A DNA stretch of 64,000 nucleotides from Bacteroidaceae bacterium (lineage in GTDB: Bacteria > Bacteroidota > Bacteroidia > Bacteroidales > Muribaculaceae). The notes beneath the pieces were generated by a model. The model saw nothing but the letters and a program-made list of their open reading frames with translations. It did no database searches and was not told the origin of the DNA. Below are positions 35,552 through 43,498 of this stretch, piece by piece. The stretch lies in assembly GCA_021768245.1 (NCBI GenBank), contig JAETNO010000010.1, forward strand, positions 97,588 to 161,587, in the 5' to 3' direction. How positions within the stretch are numbered: position 1 is the stretch's first letter; every line of letters starts with the position of its first letter. Position numbers and translations under genes: made by a program.

Positions 35552-37111
35552 TCATGCGAGGCCGCTTACGGCAATAGCTTTGGGAGAAGACGGGCATACA
35601 TACTGGCAAGAGCCACAACCGATACATTTTTCCTTGTCGACAACGGGATAAGGCCCGTGGACTCCATCGCCCGACTCCACCATGGTGATAGCTCCTACAG
35701 GGCAGCGACGCGCACATGCTCCACACTTCACGCCGTCGGCCCATGAGATGCAGACAGCGCGGTCAACATGGGCCGTGCCTATACACGAACGGTGTTTTTC
35801 AGAGACAGTAAGCGGATGCAGGGCTCCCGTAGGACACAGATTAGTGCAACGGGTACAGTTATATTCACACCACGACGCATCAAAATCCATCACGGGATGC
35901 AAAGCCCTCAGCACACCATATTCTTCAATCGATGGACGGAGCACTTTCTGAGGACAATGAGCGATACAAAGCCCGCAGGCCGTACAACGGTCAAGGAATT
36001 CCCGTCGCGACTGAACTCCGGGAGGGGTGACAGGAAGCAGCTTCCTGCTCCCAAACCCACGCGATGCCCTGTCGACACTCTCCGTAGCCGAAACAGTTTT
36101 GGCCATCAATGGCGAAGCAGCCACAAGGGTTCCGAAAGCAAGGAATTTCCGACGGTCAAGCAGACGGCGTGCCGAAGTGTCTGACTTGTCACCCGTATTG
36201 ACCTCCAGACGCGAACCGCTCATTCCTGCTGCGGAGCCAGCCAACGGTTTGACCTTCTGCATAAGCGGAATAGAAAGCTGATGGCGGTTGTAGGTGTAGG
36301 TTATGGCATCATTCGAGCAATTGGGAAGACAATCGAAACACACCACACAACGTGAAGTGTCGACAACATGGCTCACCATATCTATACACGATGCCTTGCA
36401 TACATGCTCACATTTGCGGCATTGCACACATTTATCTGTGTTGATGTCAATACGGAAAATAGAGTGCCGCGATATGAAACTGAGTGTCGTGCCTACAGGA
36501 CAGACGGAGTTACAGAAAGTCCGGCCATGGCGGAGAGCTATAGCTCCGATTATAAGCATCGTCACCACCGACAATATCATGCCGAACGCCGATGCTACCG
36601 CAAGTTTTACCTGGGGAGCCCCGTCAATCTGGGCCCATGCGTTGAGAGTGGCACCCCATATTGGTTTTATGATGTTGACGGCAAAGCGTCCGAAAATACT
36701 ATAAGGGTCAAGTAGCGACGTGAGCGCGGATATACCGAGAACAATCGACAGCACTACGATAAAAAGCATTGTCCGTCGGAGACGTGTGAGCGGAGGACTG
36801 TAATGATAATGCCATTTCGGTTTCACCCTGCGCCTCATGCGCGGAATCCTCGCGCATATATCCTGAAAAACTCCGAGCGGGCAGACGGTGGAACAATATA
36901 TCCTACCGAAAATCAATGTGATTATAAGCCATATTATAAAAGTGGCAATCGCAAACGACATGGCCGCAGGCAGCAGTTGCACCTTTGCCAACCATGAAGC
37001 CACGGATGGGACAGTCATGCCATAGTCGGCAAAAAGGCCCGTCAGCAGAAAGAAGGCTATCACTGCGACAACAATGCGCGCAACGCGAAGGATTTTTCCC
37101 ATACCCGTCAT
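35552..37111 (-). CDS. Membrane polyferredoxin, NapH-like half fused to a ferredoxin half with internal Tat-like motif
   Basis: Likely passes electrons between the quinone pool or cytoplasm and a periplasmic redox partner. With the ATG at 37111 (4-bp overlap with the upstream gene) it has 519 residues. The first half has four or five membrane helices with the NapH-type CxxxCP motifs (YCSTVCP, FCNSVCP) and two [4Fe-4S] clusters (CVQCRKCEHVC, CVVCFDCLPNC). Then comes a DRRKFLAF motif near residue 320, followed by a hydrophobic stretch. After it are four more cysteine clusters (CTACGLCIAHC, CEYNCTRCTNLC, CGACARRC, CIGCGSCQYVC). The partner enzyme is not identified here. Confidence 0.85.
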   Translation of the reverse strand: MTGMGKILRVARIVVAVIAFFLLTGLFADYGMTVPSVASWLAKVQLLPAAMSFAIATFIIWLIITLIFGRIYCSTVCPLGVFQDICARIPRMRRRVKPKWHYHYSPPLTRLRRTMLFIVVLSIVLGISALTSLLDPYSIFGRFAVNIIKPIWGATLNAWAQIDGAPQVKLAVASAFGMILSVVTMLIIGAIALRHGRTFCNSVCPVGTTLSFISRHSIFRIDINTDKCVQCRKCEHVCKASCIDMVSHVVDTSRCVVCFDCLPNCSNDAITYTYNRHQLSIPLMQKVKPLAGSAAGMSGSRLEVNTGDKSDTSARRLLDRRKFLAFGTLVAASPLMAKTVSATESVDRASRGFGSRKLLPVTPPGVQSRREFLDRCTACGLCIAHCPQKVLRPSIEEYGVLRALHPVMDFDASWCEYNCTRCTNLCPTGALHPLTVSEKHRSCIGTAHVDRAVCISWADGVKCGACARRCPVGAITMVESGDGVHGPYPVVDKEKCIGCGSCQYVCPSSPKAIAVSGLA

Positions 37112-37575
37112 GATTCGAGACAACGTAAATCGCGTAAAACATCAGTGAGCGCGGTAATCTGCGACATCCGCTCCGGAATCTTTATACTCTCAGGACAGGA
37201 GCCAAGACATTCCCCACAAGCTATACATTTCTGTGATTGAGCCTTGTCAGGGATGGCAGCCTCGTAGCGCGAAAGGAAATCCTTCCCCTTTTCCGCAAAA
37301 TCACGGTCTGAAATCTCACCCGGCAGATATCCCTTCCGACGCGCCTCATCTACGAAAAGCAGATTGGATGGAATATCAATTCCATATGGACAGGGCATGC
37401 AGTTATCGCAGGCGATACAGCCTATTTCACCTATCGGAGAATATGCATCTGCCAGATTCGACGGGATGTCGACCCTACGCTCTGACAGGGCAGGACGACA
37501 TGAAGAAAGCACAACAGAGCCGAGAGCTGCACTCCCGACCCTAAAAAGCCATTGTCTGCGCGTGATTCCGTCCAT
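37108..37575 (-). CDS. Tat-exported [4Fe-4S] ferredoxin-like protein
   Basis: Probable periplasmic electron-transfer partner of the downstream polyferredoxin. The 155-residue protein starts with a twin-arginine signal TRRQWLFRVG and an alanine/glycine-rich hydrophobic stretch ending in LSSC (Cys26), so it may be lipidated. Two cluster-binding motifs follow: CIACDNCMPCP and CIACGECLGSCP, the pattern also seen at the C terminus of some ferredoxin-type aldo/keto reductases. A TAAATTTG box lies only 8 bp before the ATG, so the mRNA could be leaderless. Coupled to the next gene by a 4-bp overlap. Confidence 0.8.
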   Translation of the reverse strand: MDGITRRQWLFRVGSAALGSVVLSSCRPALSERRVDIPSNLADAYSPIGEIGCIACDNCMPCPYGIDIPSNLLFVDEARRKGYLPGEISDRDFAEKGKDFLSRYEAAIPDKAQSQKCIACGECLGSCPESIKIPERMSQITALTDVLRDLRCLES

Positions 37576-37649
37576 ATCAATGCAAATTTAGGCATTATTT
37601 TTCAAATGCCAAGTCACTTTTCAGTCCGAAAACGCAAAAGACCTGTGAA

Positions 37650-38123
37650 TCATTCCGTGACCGTAGCCACAGCAAAAGCGGAAATTCCCTCTCCCCGCCC
37701 CTCGAAGCCAAGACGCTCGGTAGTCGTAGCCTTAACAGAAACACAATTTTCGGGAATCCTCAAATCCGACGCCACATTGGAAATCATGTCAGGGATAAAT
37801 GTGAGCAGTTTAGGCCGCTGAGCCACGATTGTCACGTCAACATTATTGATTGCCACCCCCTTCTCCAGCAGCATCTCGACAACCCTCCGCAGAAGCCCCC
37901 TCGAATCAGCCCCGGCATATTCCTGAGCCGTATCCGGGAAATGATAGCCAATGTCGCGCATGGCCATAGCCCCGAGCAAAGCGTCGGACAGGGCATGCAG
38001 GGCAACGTCAGCATCGCTGTGGCCCAACAGTCCAAGCTCATAGGGCACCTTCACTCCACAAAGAATCAAATCACGGCCTTCAACGAGGCGGTGGACATCA
38101 TATCCGAAACCAGTGCGAACCAT
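37650..38123 (-). CDS. ispF: 2-C-methyl-D-erythritol 2,4-cyclodiphosphate synthase
   Basis: Non-mevalonate isoprenoid pathway. The 157-residue protein has the zinc site DVHRL and HSDADVALHALSDALLGA, and DIGYHFPDT. The C-terminal cytidine-binding KATTTERLGFEGRGEG is present. Normal length. It starts 11 bp after the porV stop and is probably cotranscribed with it. Confidence 0.96.
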   Translation of the reverse strand: MVRTGFGYDVHRLVEGRDLILCGVKVPYELGLLGHSDADVALHALSDALLGAMAMRDIGYHFPDTAQEYAGADSRGLLRRVVEMLLEKGVAINNVDVTIVAQRPKLLTFIPDMISNVASDLRIPENCVSVKATTTERLGFEGRGEGISAFAVATVTE

Positions 38124-38134
38124 ATCCGAAACTA

Positions 38135-39343
38135 TTACTTACGGCCAAAAATTTCCTTTATGCCATCCATATCGAATGTCAGCGAAAAGCGGAGAGTCTG
38201 GTCAAGCGGAGAAGTCTGGGCCGTAGCCAGCATATAAGAGGCATCCAGACGAAGCACATTCAGCGCAAAACCGGCTCCGATTCCGAAATATTGCAGATTA
38301 CCTTTCTTTGGGTTCTGATAATAGTAACCCGCACGGAGGAAGAACTGCTGATTATAAGTATACTCCGCACCGAGTGAGAATGAGATTTCGCGCAACTCCT
38401 CCTTCATGCCGCCGGGAGCATCGGAAAACGACTTGAATATACCGGTAATCGGCGACATGTTCTGCCAGTCCTCATAAGCCTTGACATATTCAATCTCCCC
38501 TTCCGTTCCGTCCTCATAGTCAATGCGTCTCGGCATAGTCGGCACAAGGAGCTTGTTGAGGTCAAGATTGAGCGAAAGGTTATGATAATCGGCGAGAGGG
38601 AATGTAAACGAAGTTCCGAGGCGGAGATTTGTTGAAAGGAAAGCGGGATTGTCGCCATGGTTATAGTTGACCTTCGAACCGATATTGGAGATGTTCCAAC
38701 CCCAGGACCACTGACACTCGTTGCGTCCTATGATAGGATATGTGGTATAATAGCCAGAAATATCAGCAGAGAAAGCCGATGCGCCGGTGCTGCCGTCGGC
38801 ATATGATTCAGAAAAGCCGAGGTCTGAATAAATATAGCGGAAAACGATACCCATTGAGAACTTCTCCGACAGCTTGCGGGAATAGCCGACATCAATGCTC
38901 ATTTCATATGGACTGAGGGTAGTGCCCCCCGTATCTCCGGCATTATTGTCGGCCACCTCTCCGAGAGAGAAGTAGCGCAACGTTGCCGAAACAGCCTGAT
39001 TGTCCTCACTTCCGAATTTCCAGTAGCCGGAAAGGTTGGCAAGGAAGATATCGTTCACGAGTTTACGGAGCCAAGGGGTATAACTGAGTGACACAGCTCC
39101 CTTGGAATAGGCGAAAGCATATTTCGACGGATTCCAGAACTGACTGTTGGCGTCAGGTTCGGTAGCGGCGCCAAGGTCGCCCATCGATGCTCCACGCGCG
39201 TCGGGAGCGATGTTAAGCGAATTGACACCCGTCTGCACCGGATTGAATTCGTCTTTTGGAGAATCAGCCGAAGCGTCAAGAGCGGTGAAACAGCAAGCTA
39301 CAAATACAAGCAGGGGTATGAAGCGGCTTATTTTAGTTATCAT
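38135..39343 (-). CDS. porV: Type IX secretion system outer-membrane protein PorV
   Basis: PorV/LptO is a FadL-like beta-barrel that works with the Sov translocon and PorU sortase in exporting CTD-bearing proteins. The 402-residue protein has a signal peptide (about 1-26, ending ASA). The PorV signature near the N terminus includes NSLNIAPDARGASMGDLGAA and FWNPSKYAF. Many alternating beta strands end in an aromatic-rich region. It indicates that this organism has T9SS; sov and porU are not in the window. First gene before ispF. Confidence 0.93.
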   Translation of the reverse strand: MITKISRFIPLLVFVACCFTALDASADSPKDEFNPVQTGVNSLNIAPDARGASMGDLGAATEPDANSQFWNPSKYAFAYSKGAVSLSYTPWLRKLVNDIFLANLSGYWKFGSEDNQAVSATLRYFSLGEVADNNAGDTGGTTLSPYEMSIDVGYSRKLSEKFSMGIVFRYIYSDLGFSESYADGSTGASAFSADISGYYTTYPIIGRNECQWSWGWNISNIGSKVNYNHGDNPAFLSTNLRLGTSFTFPLADYHNLSLNLDLNKLLVPTMPRRIDYEDGTEGEIEYVKAYEDWQNMSPITGIFKSFSDAPGGMKEELREISFSLGAEYTYNQQFFLRAGYYYQNPKKGNLQYFGIGAGFALNVLRLDASYMLATAQTSPLDQTLRFSLTFDMDGIKEIFGRK

Positions 39344-39474
39344 GATATTTTTCAGTGAAAAGTATATTAAGTATAACTCCGTTTTCCATCTATTATTGCC
39401 CTGCCCGTTGATTAAAAACTTTATTTAATCTCCGGGACCAAGAAAATGTTTTTACGAAATCACTATTTTTAGGT

Positions 39475-39506
39475 ATTTCGTGTTTAATAAATAATAAGTA
39501 AGTTTG
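39475..39506 (+). promoter_or_regulatory. Candidate feoAB promoter
   Basis: TTTC (near 39476) and TAAGTTTG (39499-39506) with about 20 bp between. The -33 is imperfect. I see no clear Fur box in the 50 bp around it. Confidence 0.4.
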
Positions 39507-39555
39507 TAGCCGTAATACATAACACAGACTGTTCTAAAGAATCATCATATTCCCA

Positions 39556-41976
39556 ATGAGACTATCGGATTTGAAGCCAGGACAAAACGGAGTTGTAACC
39601 AAGGTGTTAGGCCACGGTGCTTTCCGCAAACGCATGCTGGAGATGGGATTTGTGAGCGGCCGCACCGTGAAGGTGCTTCTCGACGCTCCGTTGAAAGATC
39701 CCGTAAAATATCAGATTATGGACTATGAAGTGTCGCTGAGACGCTCAGAAGCAGAACTTGTGGAAGTCGAGCCAAGCGACGGGTCCGAATCTATGGCCCA
39801 AGCTACCCACGGGACCAGCGCAGACGAATCCGATGGACAAGACCGTCACGGAGCAATCGGGGAAAGCCACGGTGAAAGCCGTCTGCGCACCATCAACGTC
39901 GCCCTGATAGGCAATCCCAATTGCGGAAAGACTTCGCTGTTCAACATCGCTTCCGGAGCACGGGAACACGTAGGCAACTACAGCGGTGTGACCGTCGACG
40001 CGAAAAAAGGCTCATTAAGGCATAAGGGCTTCAAGATAAACATCATCGACCTTCCGGGCACATATTCCCTGGCCTCATACTCGCCGGAGGAACTCTACGT
40101 GCGCCGCTATCTTAAGGACGAGACCCCCGATGTGATTGTCAACGTGGTCGACGGCTCAAACCTTGAAAGAAATCTCTACCTTACAACCGAGCTGATCGAC
40201 ATGGACTGCCGCATGGTCATTGCCCTCAATATGTATGACGAAATCGAGCGTTCCGGCAAAAAACTCGACTATAAAACCCTTGGAGAGATGATCGGAGTGC
40301 CTATCGTGCCGACCACGGCAAGGACGGGCGAAGGAATCGACGAGCTCTTGGATACAGTGATAAGCGTCTATGAAGGCACCGACCCGTCTGTAAGGCATAT
40401 CCATGTAAACCTCGGGACCGACATCGAGAACGCCCTCACAGAAATCAAGGACAGCCTTAAATTCGACCCTCACGTCGGGAAGCATTTCTCTCCGCGCTAT
40501 CTTGCCATAAAACTTCTTGAAAAGGACGCCGAGGTCGAACATCTGGTCAACGAACTCCCCAACGGCAAACAGATTCTCTCCCTGCGCGACAAGAGCCTTG
40601 CCCGTCTCAGCGAACTCCACCCCGACAGCGACATAAACATGAGTATCGCCAATGCCAAATATGGCTTCATAGCCGGGGCCTTGGCCGAGACAATGGTCAA
40701 ATCAAGGAAAGAGGAAATCTCATCGACCCACATAATCGACACCATAGTGACAAACCGCCTTTTCGGTTTCCCTATATTCCTCGCCATAATGTTCCTGATT
40801 TTCTGGGCCACATTCGAACTCGGGGCCTATCCAATGGAATGGATTGAATCCCTGGTCTCATGGCTTGGAGACCTCACGAGGGAATATCTCCCCGACGGAG
40901 CCTTGAAAGACCTGATAGCCGACGGCATAATAGGAGGTGTTGGAGGCGTGATAGTATTCCTCCCCAACATTCTTATATTATATCTGTGTATCTCGTTCAT
41001 GGAAGATTCGGGCTATATGGCACGTGCAGCCTTCATCATGGACAAGGTAATGCACCGCCTGGGGCTCCACGGGAAATCATTCATCCCCCTCGTTATGGGC
41101 TTCGGATGCACCGTGCCATCAATCATGGCCTCCCGCTCAATCGAAAGTCGCTCAAGCCGCATCATCACCATATTGATAAATCCATTCATCAGTTGTTCGG
41201 CAAGGCTTCCGATCTATGTCCTGCTCATAGGCACATTTTTCCCCGAGCACGCTACACTCGTGTTCATGAGTATATATATATTAGGTATACTTGTAGCTGG
41301 ACTGACCGCAAGGCTACTGCGCCGTTTCTATTTCGGAGAGGATGTGACTCCATTCGTAATGGAGCTTCCACCCTACCGCGTACCAACCTTCAAGGCCACC
41401 TTGCGCCACATGTGGGGAAAAGGCGAGCAATATCTGCGCAAGATGGGAGGAATAATCCTCGTGGCGAGCGTCATTGTCTGGACACTCAACTATTTTCCGG
41501 TTCACGATGGCGAATCATCTCAGATGATATCGGCCGAGACCGTCGCCGACGACTCATCCATCGACCCTTCGCGCGACAGCTACCTCGAGATGGCAGGCAA
41601 AGCCATAAATCCGGTCATGGAGCCTATAGGCTTCCATTGGCGCGCATCTGTGGCCGCCCTTGCCGGAGTCCCGGCCAAGGAAATTGTAGTCTCGACTCTC
41701 GGGGTGCTTTACACCGGCAACGAGGAAGCGCCGGAACAGACCCTGTCAGCAAGACTCACAACACCAAACGTCGCCACCGGGAAGCCCGACTTCACAGCAG
41801 CGGCGGCATTGAGCTTCATGGTGTTCGTGCTACTTTACTGCCCCTGCATCGCCACACTGACCGCAATCGTCAAGGAGACAGGCAATCCCCGCTACGGGCT
41901 GTTTTCAATCCTCTACAACACTCTCGTTGCCTGGATATTCGCTTTCATCGTCTACCGAATAGCACTTCTGATATGA
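39556..41976 (+). CDS. feoB: Ferrous iron transporter, FeoA-FeoB fusion
   Basis: Fe(II) uptake across the inner membrane. The 806-residue protein has a FeoA SH3-like domain at residues 1-73 and a polar serine/glycine/histidine linker to about 110. The FeoB G domain follows, with the P-loop GNPNCGKT at 119-126, DLPGTYSL as G3 and NMYD as G4, then the GDI-like helices. The membrane Gate segments include GFGCTVPSIMASRS and ISCSARLPIYVLL. Such FeoA-FeoB fusions are common in Bacteroidota. Iron control is expected, not shown. Confidence 0.96.
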   Translation: MRLSDLKPGQNGVVTKVLGHGAFRKRMLEMGFVSGRTVKVLLDAPLKDPVKYQIMDYEVSLRRSEAELVEVEPSDGSESMAQATHGTSADESDGQDRHGAIGESHGESRLRTINVALIGNPNCGKTSLFNIASGAREHVGNYSGVTVDAKKGSLRHKGFKINIIDLPGTYSLASYSPEELYVRRYLKDETPDVIVNVVDGSNLERNLYLTTELIDMDCRMVIALNMYDEIERSGKKLDYKTLGEMIGVPIVPTTARTGEGIDELLDTVISVYEGTDPSVRHIHVNLGTDIENALTEIKDSLKFDPHVGKHFSPRYLAIKLLEKDAEVEHLVNELPNGKQILSLRDKSLARLSELHPDSDINMSIANAKYGFIAGALAETMVKSRKEEISSTHIIDTIVTNRLFGFPIFLAIMFLIFWATFELGAYPMEWIESLVSWLGDLTREYLPDGALKDLIADGIIGGVGGVIVFLPNILILYLCISFMEDSGYMARAAFIMDKVMHRLGLHGKSFIPLVMGFGCTVPSIMASRSIESRSSRIITILINPFISCSARLPIYVLLIGTFFPEHATLVFMSIYILGILVAGLTARLLRRFYFGEDVTPFVMELPPYRVPTFKATLRHMWGKGEQYLRKMGGIILVASVIVWTLNYFPVHDGESSQMISAETVADDSSIDPSRDSYLEMAGKAINPVMEPIGFHWRASVAALAGVPAKEIVVSTLGVLYTGNEEAPEQTLSARLTTPNVATGKPDFTAAAALSFMVFVLLYCPCIATLTAIVKETGNPRYGLFSILYNTLVAWIFAFIVYRIALLI

Positions 41977-42007
41977 GAATTTTGGCTAAAAAGTCATAAT
42001 TTTTGTG

Positions 42008-42015
42008 TATCTTTG
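42008..42015 (+). promoter_or_regulatory. -7 box just before the LolE-like gene
   Basis: TATCTTTG ends 9 bases before the ATG at 42024; a TTTG at 41981-41984 is 23 bp upstream, longer than usual. If used, the transcript would be leaderless or nearly so. Confidence 0.45.
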
Positions 42016-42023
42016 TGACCGCC

Positions 42024-43271
42024 ATGTCACTCGCCCTATTCATAGCAAGCCGCCTTTCTTTGCGCTCGACAACGGGGAAACTTCCGTCGGGCCTGGTCAT
42101 TGCGGTCACGGGAATTGCCCTATCCGTGATAGTGATGCTGATAAGCATATCCGTGATGATGGGATTCAAGCAGGAAATACGACATAAAATCATGGGATTC
42201 GATGCGCAGCTGACAGTATCAGCCCATTCAGGCAATGCCGACGGCCGGCCATCTTTAGTGAACATCGAAGAAATCCGACCATCGCTTGAATTCCTTCCCT
42301 CAGGAGCCTCAGCATCACTTATTATCCATCAACCGGCCATATTGAAGACTCCCACAAGCTTCACGGGAGCAATGGTAAAAGGCATGGACCACGACTATGA
42401 CTGGAAATTCATAAAAGAAAATCTCGTCCAAGGCGTAGTGCCTGACTACAGCGCTGACTCCACCTTATATCATATAGTAATCTCCACCTCACTTGCAAGG
42501 GACCTTTCGGTCAAAATCGGCGACAAGATTGACGCATTTTTCCTCGGCGACAATGCCTACCGCAACCGGCGTCTGAAAATAGCCGGGCTCTACGACACAC
42601 ATTTCAGTGAATATGACGAGAGCTACGTCTTCGGAACCATGCCGATGCTTGCGGCCTTAGCTAACCTTAAGGAAAACTACGGCACACAACTTGAAATCTA
42701 CGGACTCGGAAGCGACTCCGAAATAGCGACATGCGCACGGCATCTTTCATCCAACCTCATGGACGACCTTTACACCGGGCGTACAACTACGCTCTATTCC
42801 GTCACCGACGTCCATTCGACCGCCGCTCTCTATTTCAACTGGCTGTCGCTCCTCGACACCAATGTAGTGGTAATCCTCTCTCTAATGTCGCTGCTCACAT
42901 GCCTTACGCTGGTATCGTCGCTCTACATACTGATTCTTCGACGGGTAAACATGATTGGAATCATAAAAGCCCTTGGGGCGAAAGACAGTCTCATAAGACG
43001 CTCTTTCGTCTATCTGACAATGCGCATCCTCACCATGGGTCTTCTTATAGGCAACTTTGTTGGCATCGGAATAATACTGCTTCAGGAAAGCACGGGAATA
43101 ATCCCGCTTAACCCGGAAGCATACTACCTCGACCATGTACCCATGACTCTTTCCCTGCCGGCTCTGCTCATCCTCAACGCCGGCATCATCACCGTGTCTT
43201 TCCTCGTGCTCATAATTCCCTCCGCCATAATCACCACCATACCTCCGTCAAGAGTTATCAAATATGATTAG
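42024..43271 (+). CDS. FtsX/LolE-family ABC transporter permease
   Basis: MacB/LolCE-type membrane subunit, likely for lipoprotein or envelope-substrate transfer. The 415-residue protein (start ATG 42024) has one N-terminal helix (about 20-45, VIAVTGIALSVIVML). A large periplasmic domain is followed by three C-terminal helices (around 285, 335 and 390). This is the standard FtsX topology. No ABC ATPase gene is adjacent, so the partner is elsewhere. Upstream in-frame TTG at 42003 lies before the -7 box. Confidence 0.88.
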   Translation: MSLALFIASRLSLRSTTGKLPSGLVIAVTGIALSVIVMLISISVMMGFKQEIRHKIMGFDAQLTVSAHSGNADGRPSLVNIEEIRPSLEFLPSGASASLIIHQPAILKTPTSFTGAMVKGMDHDYDWKFIKENLVQGVVPDYSADSTLYHIVISTSLARDLSVKIGDKIDAFFLGDNAYRNRRLKIAGLYDTHFSEYDESYVFGTMPMLAALANLKENYGTQLEIYGLGSDSEIATCARHLSSNLMDDLYTGRTTTLYSVTDVHSTAALYFNWLSLLDTNVVVILSLMSLLTCLTLVSSLYILILRRVNMIGIIKALGAKDSLIRRSFVYLTMRILTMGLLIGNFVGIGIILLQESTGIIPLNPEAYYLDHVPMTLSLPALLILNAGIITVSFLVLIIPSAIITTIPPSRVIKYD

Positions 43272-43323
43272 GCAGATGATAAACATAAACAAATACAATT
43301 TTGCTAAAAGATAGCCAAAACAA

Positions 43324-43354
43324 TTGCTATTAGTTAAAAAATACACTATCTTTG
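43324..43354 (+). promoter_or_regulatory. ppdK promoter
   Basis: TTG (43324-43326), 20 bp, TATCTTTG (43347-43354). Expected start near 43361, leader about 138 nt. Confidence 0.7.
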
Positions 43355-43360
43355 CATAAT

Positions 43361-43498
43361 TGTAAGCAACACCACGCTTCCCGGAGGGAACCGTGATTGC
43401 ATTTTTCTTAGTTAACCTCAGTTTTAAAACTGTCGTAACAGTCTCTATAAAAAAACCGAAACACAAACAAATATTATATTATCAATACTAATTTCAGA
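43361..43498 (+). promoter_or_regulatory. Structured 5' leader of ppdK
   Basis: A GC-rich hairpin CACG-C-TTCCC-GGA-GGGAA-C-CGTG (43373-43395) with one C/C mismatch is followed by an ATTTTTCTT stretch, terminator-like. A second palindrome CAGTTTTAAAACTG (43419-43432) and an ACTGT/ACAGT hairpin follow. Attenuation or mRNA stability control is possible; no known riboswitch is recognised. Confidence 0.4.

Noticed and set aside
37583..37590. Strong promoter for the Tat ferredoxin gene
   Set aside because: A TAAATTTG box exists but no TTTG at the right distance upstream; readthrough from ispF is as likely, so it is mentioned only in the gene entry.
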